DNA of 6,545 nt, taken from NCBI GenBank assembly GCA_003482555.1, contig DMYQ01000220.1, positions 4,394 through 10,938 of the forward strand, written 5' to 3'. This stretch comes from Janthinobacterium sp. (GTDB lineage: Bacteria > Pseudomonadota > Gammaproteobacteria > Burkholderiales > Burkholderiaceae_D). Position 1 is the stretch's first letter. Every line of letters begins with the position of its first letter. The position numbers and the translations under genes are program-made. Shown piece by piece: positions 5,847 to 6,545 of the stretch. The notes beneath the pieces are model-generated. The model ran no database searches and was not told where the DNA came from. It saw only the letters and a list, made by a program, of their open reading frames with translations.

Positions 5847-6128
5847 ATGATCTATCTGCAAATCAATCTGAATATCGCCGCCCAGGATCGCCCCACCGCC
5901 GCCGGCGTCTACACCAAGTTCAAGGGTCCGTTCCTGGAAACCGTGGCCGGCGCCAAGTCCAAGGAATTGCTGATACGCGAAGAAGACGTGCAAGTGCTGC
6001 ACGGTTTCGATTCGGTCGAGCACGCCAAGGCCTACCTGACCAGCCCGCTGTTCAACGACGACATCGTCGGCGCCCTCAAGCCCCTGCTGCGCAGCGCGCC
6101 GGACGTGCGCATCTACAGCGCCGCCTGA
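5847..6128 (+). CDS. Small cytoplasmic protein, alpha/beta-barrel-like fold, paralogue of the next gene
   Basis: This is a 93-residue protein starting MIYLQINLNIAAQDRP, with no signal peptide. AGGAG lies seven bases before the ATG at 5847. A longer in-frame start at 5820 has no such site and is rejected. The predicted order of strand (YLQINLNI), helix, strand pair (KELLIREEDVQVLHGF), helix (VEHAKAYL) and strand (DVRIYSA) resembles the ferredoxin-like dimeric alpha/beta barrels of the ABM/DUF1330/EthD kind. That is a fold guess, not a family match. It shares about 54 of 93 residues without gaps with the protein encoded 38 bases downstream. The conserved core includes QDRP, SKELL, DVQVLHGF, LKPLL and VRIYS. 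It is the first gene of a pair divergent from lysR and is likely controlled by it. Function unknown. Confidence 0.8.
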   Translation: MIYLQINLNIAAQDRPTAAGVYTKFKGPFLETVAGAKSKELLIREEDVQVLHGFDSVEHAKAYLTSPLFNDDIVGALKPLLRSAPDVRIYSAA

Positions 6129-6166
6129 GCCATCCCCATTCCCCTTATTTTTCACAGGACACCACC

Positions 6167-6535
6167 ATGCATTTCCCCCGCTCCCTGAACAAACCGCTGC
6201 TGGCGCTGCTGGCCGCGACCGCGCTGGTCATTCCTTCGCTCGCTTTCGCTGAAAAAGCTTACCTGGAAATCACCCTCAAGGTCGATCCGCAAGACCGTCC
6301 GGCCGCCGGCGCCGTCTACGCGAAATACAAGCAACCCTTCCTGAGCAAGATCTCCGGCGCCGAATCGAAAGAGCTGCTGATGCGCGACGACGACGTGCAA
6401 GTGCTGCACGGCTTCGCCAGCCGCAAGCAAGCCGAGGACTATCTGCACAGCGATCTGTTCAACAAGGACGTGGTCGCCGAGCTGAAACCGCTGCTGAAGG
6501 CCGCGCCCGAAGTCCGTATCTATTCCAGCAACTAA
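6167..6535 (+). CDS. Exported paralogue of the preceding small protein
   Basis: This is a 122-residue protein. A Sec signal peptide is clear: basic n-region (R5, K9), hydrophobic core (LLALLAATALVI), and an AFA cleavage site before Glu29. The mature part of about 94 residues aligns without gaps to the whole preceding protein, with the same QDRP, SKELL, DVQVLHGF, LFN, LKPLL and VRIYS blocks. AGGA precedes the ATG by a normal distance, and the 38-base gap has no terminator, so the two are probably one operon. It should act in the periplasm or outside the cell, while its partner acts in the cytoplasm. No catalytic motif is recognised, though the single conserved His in VLHGF is a candidate functional residue in both copies. 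It ends 10 bases before the window edge. Confidence 0.85.
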   Translation: MHFPRSLNKPLLALLAATALVIPSLAFAEKAYLEITLKVDPQDRPAAGAVYAKYKQPFLSKISGAESKELLMRDDDVQVLHGFASRKQAEDYLHSDLFNKDVVAELKPLLKAAPEVRIYSSN

Positions 6536-6545
6536 GTTTGCCAAC

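Noticed and set aside
5724..6155. Minus-strand open frame opposite the first small paralogue, and a similar one opposite the second at 6152-6544
   Set aside because: They mirror each other only because the plus-strand genes are paralogues. The sense-strand proteins have proper ribosome sites and conserved residues.
1..6545. tRNA, rRNA, CRISPR array, insertion sequence, phage attachment site
   Set aside because: No tRNA-like fold, spaced repeat series, transposase or flanking terminal repeats could be seen by reading both strands.

Overview
The window looks like a chromosomal segment of a GC-rich Gram-negative bacterium. The most likely source is a betaproteobacterium of the Burkholderiales, perhaps Oxalobacteraceae (Janthinobacterium/Duganella/Massilia type). 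This placement is an inference from strongly GC-biased third codon positions, the Tat and lipoprotein export signals, and the DUF1800/DUF1501 gene pair; no single marker fixes the taxon.

Layout. (1) Positions 3-716, plus strand: the 3' part of a CopD-family copper-resistance membrane protein, open at the left edge, followed by a short hairpin-T terminator. (2) Positions 841-3952, minus strand: a two-gene operon. It encodes a DUF1800 protein with a lipobox, then 10 bases later a DUF1501 protein with a twin-arginine signal and a GTG start. (3) Positions 3953-4325: a gene-free stretch with two perfect palindromes and a good sigma70-like promoter pointing right. (4) Positions 4326-4772, plus strand: a compact run of very small genes. 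It holds a 12-codon leader-like ORF, alternative RNA stems, a strong intrinsic terminator, a 26-codon ORF, and a 58-codon ORF for a very basic protein whose start overlaps the preceding stop (ATGA). The layout resembles a transcription attenuator controlling a translationally coupled pair. (5) Positions 4789-5727, minus strand: a LysR-family regulator, divergent from the next genes. (6) Positions 5847-6535, plus strand: two tandem paralogues of about 93 homologous residues (about 58% identical, no gaps), one without a signal peptide and one with a cleavable signal peptide.

How the genes may work together. The LysR protein probably controls the divergent paralogue pair through the 119-base intergenic region, which holds a perfect GTGTAG-C-CTACAC dyad. 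The DUF1800 and DUF1501 proteins are both predicted to leave the cytoplasm by different routes and are likely to act as a pair. The small-gene locus at 4251-4772 is the least explained part and the best candidate for something undescribed. No tRNA, rRNA, CRISPR array, transposase or insertion sequence was seen.
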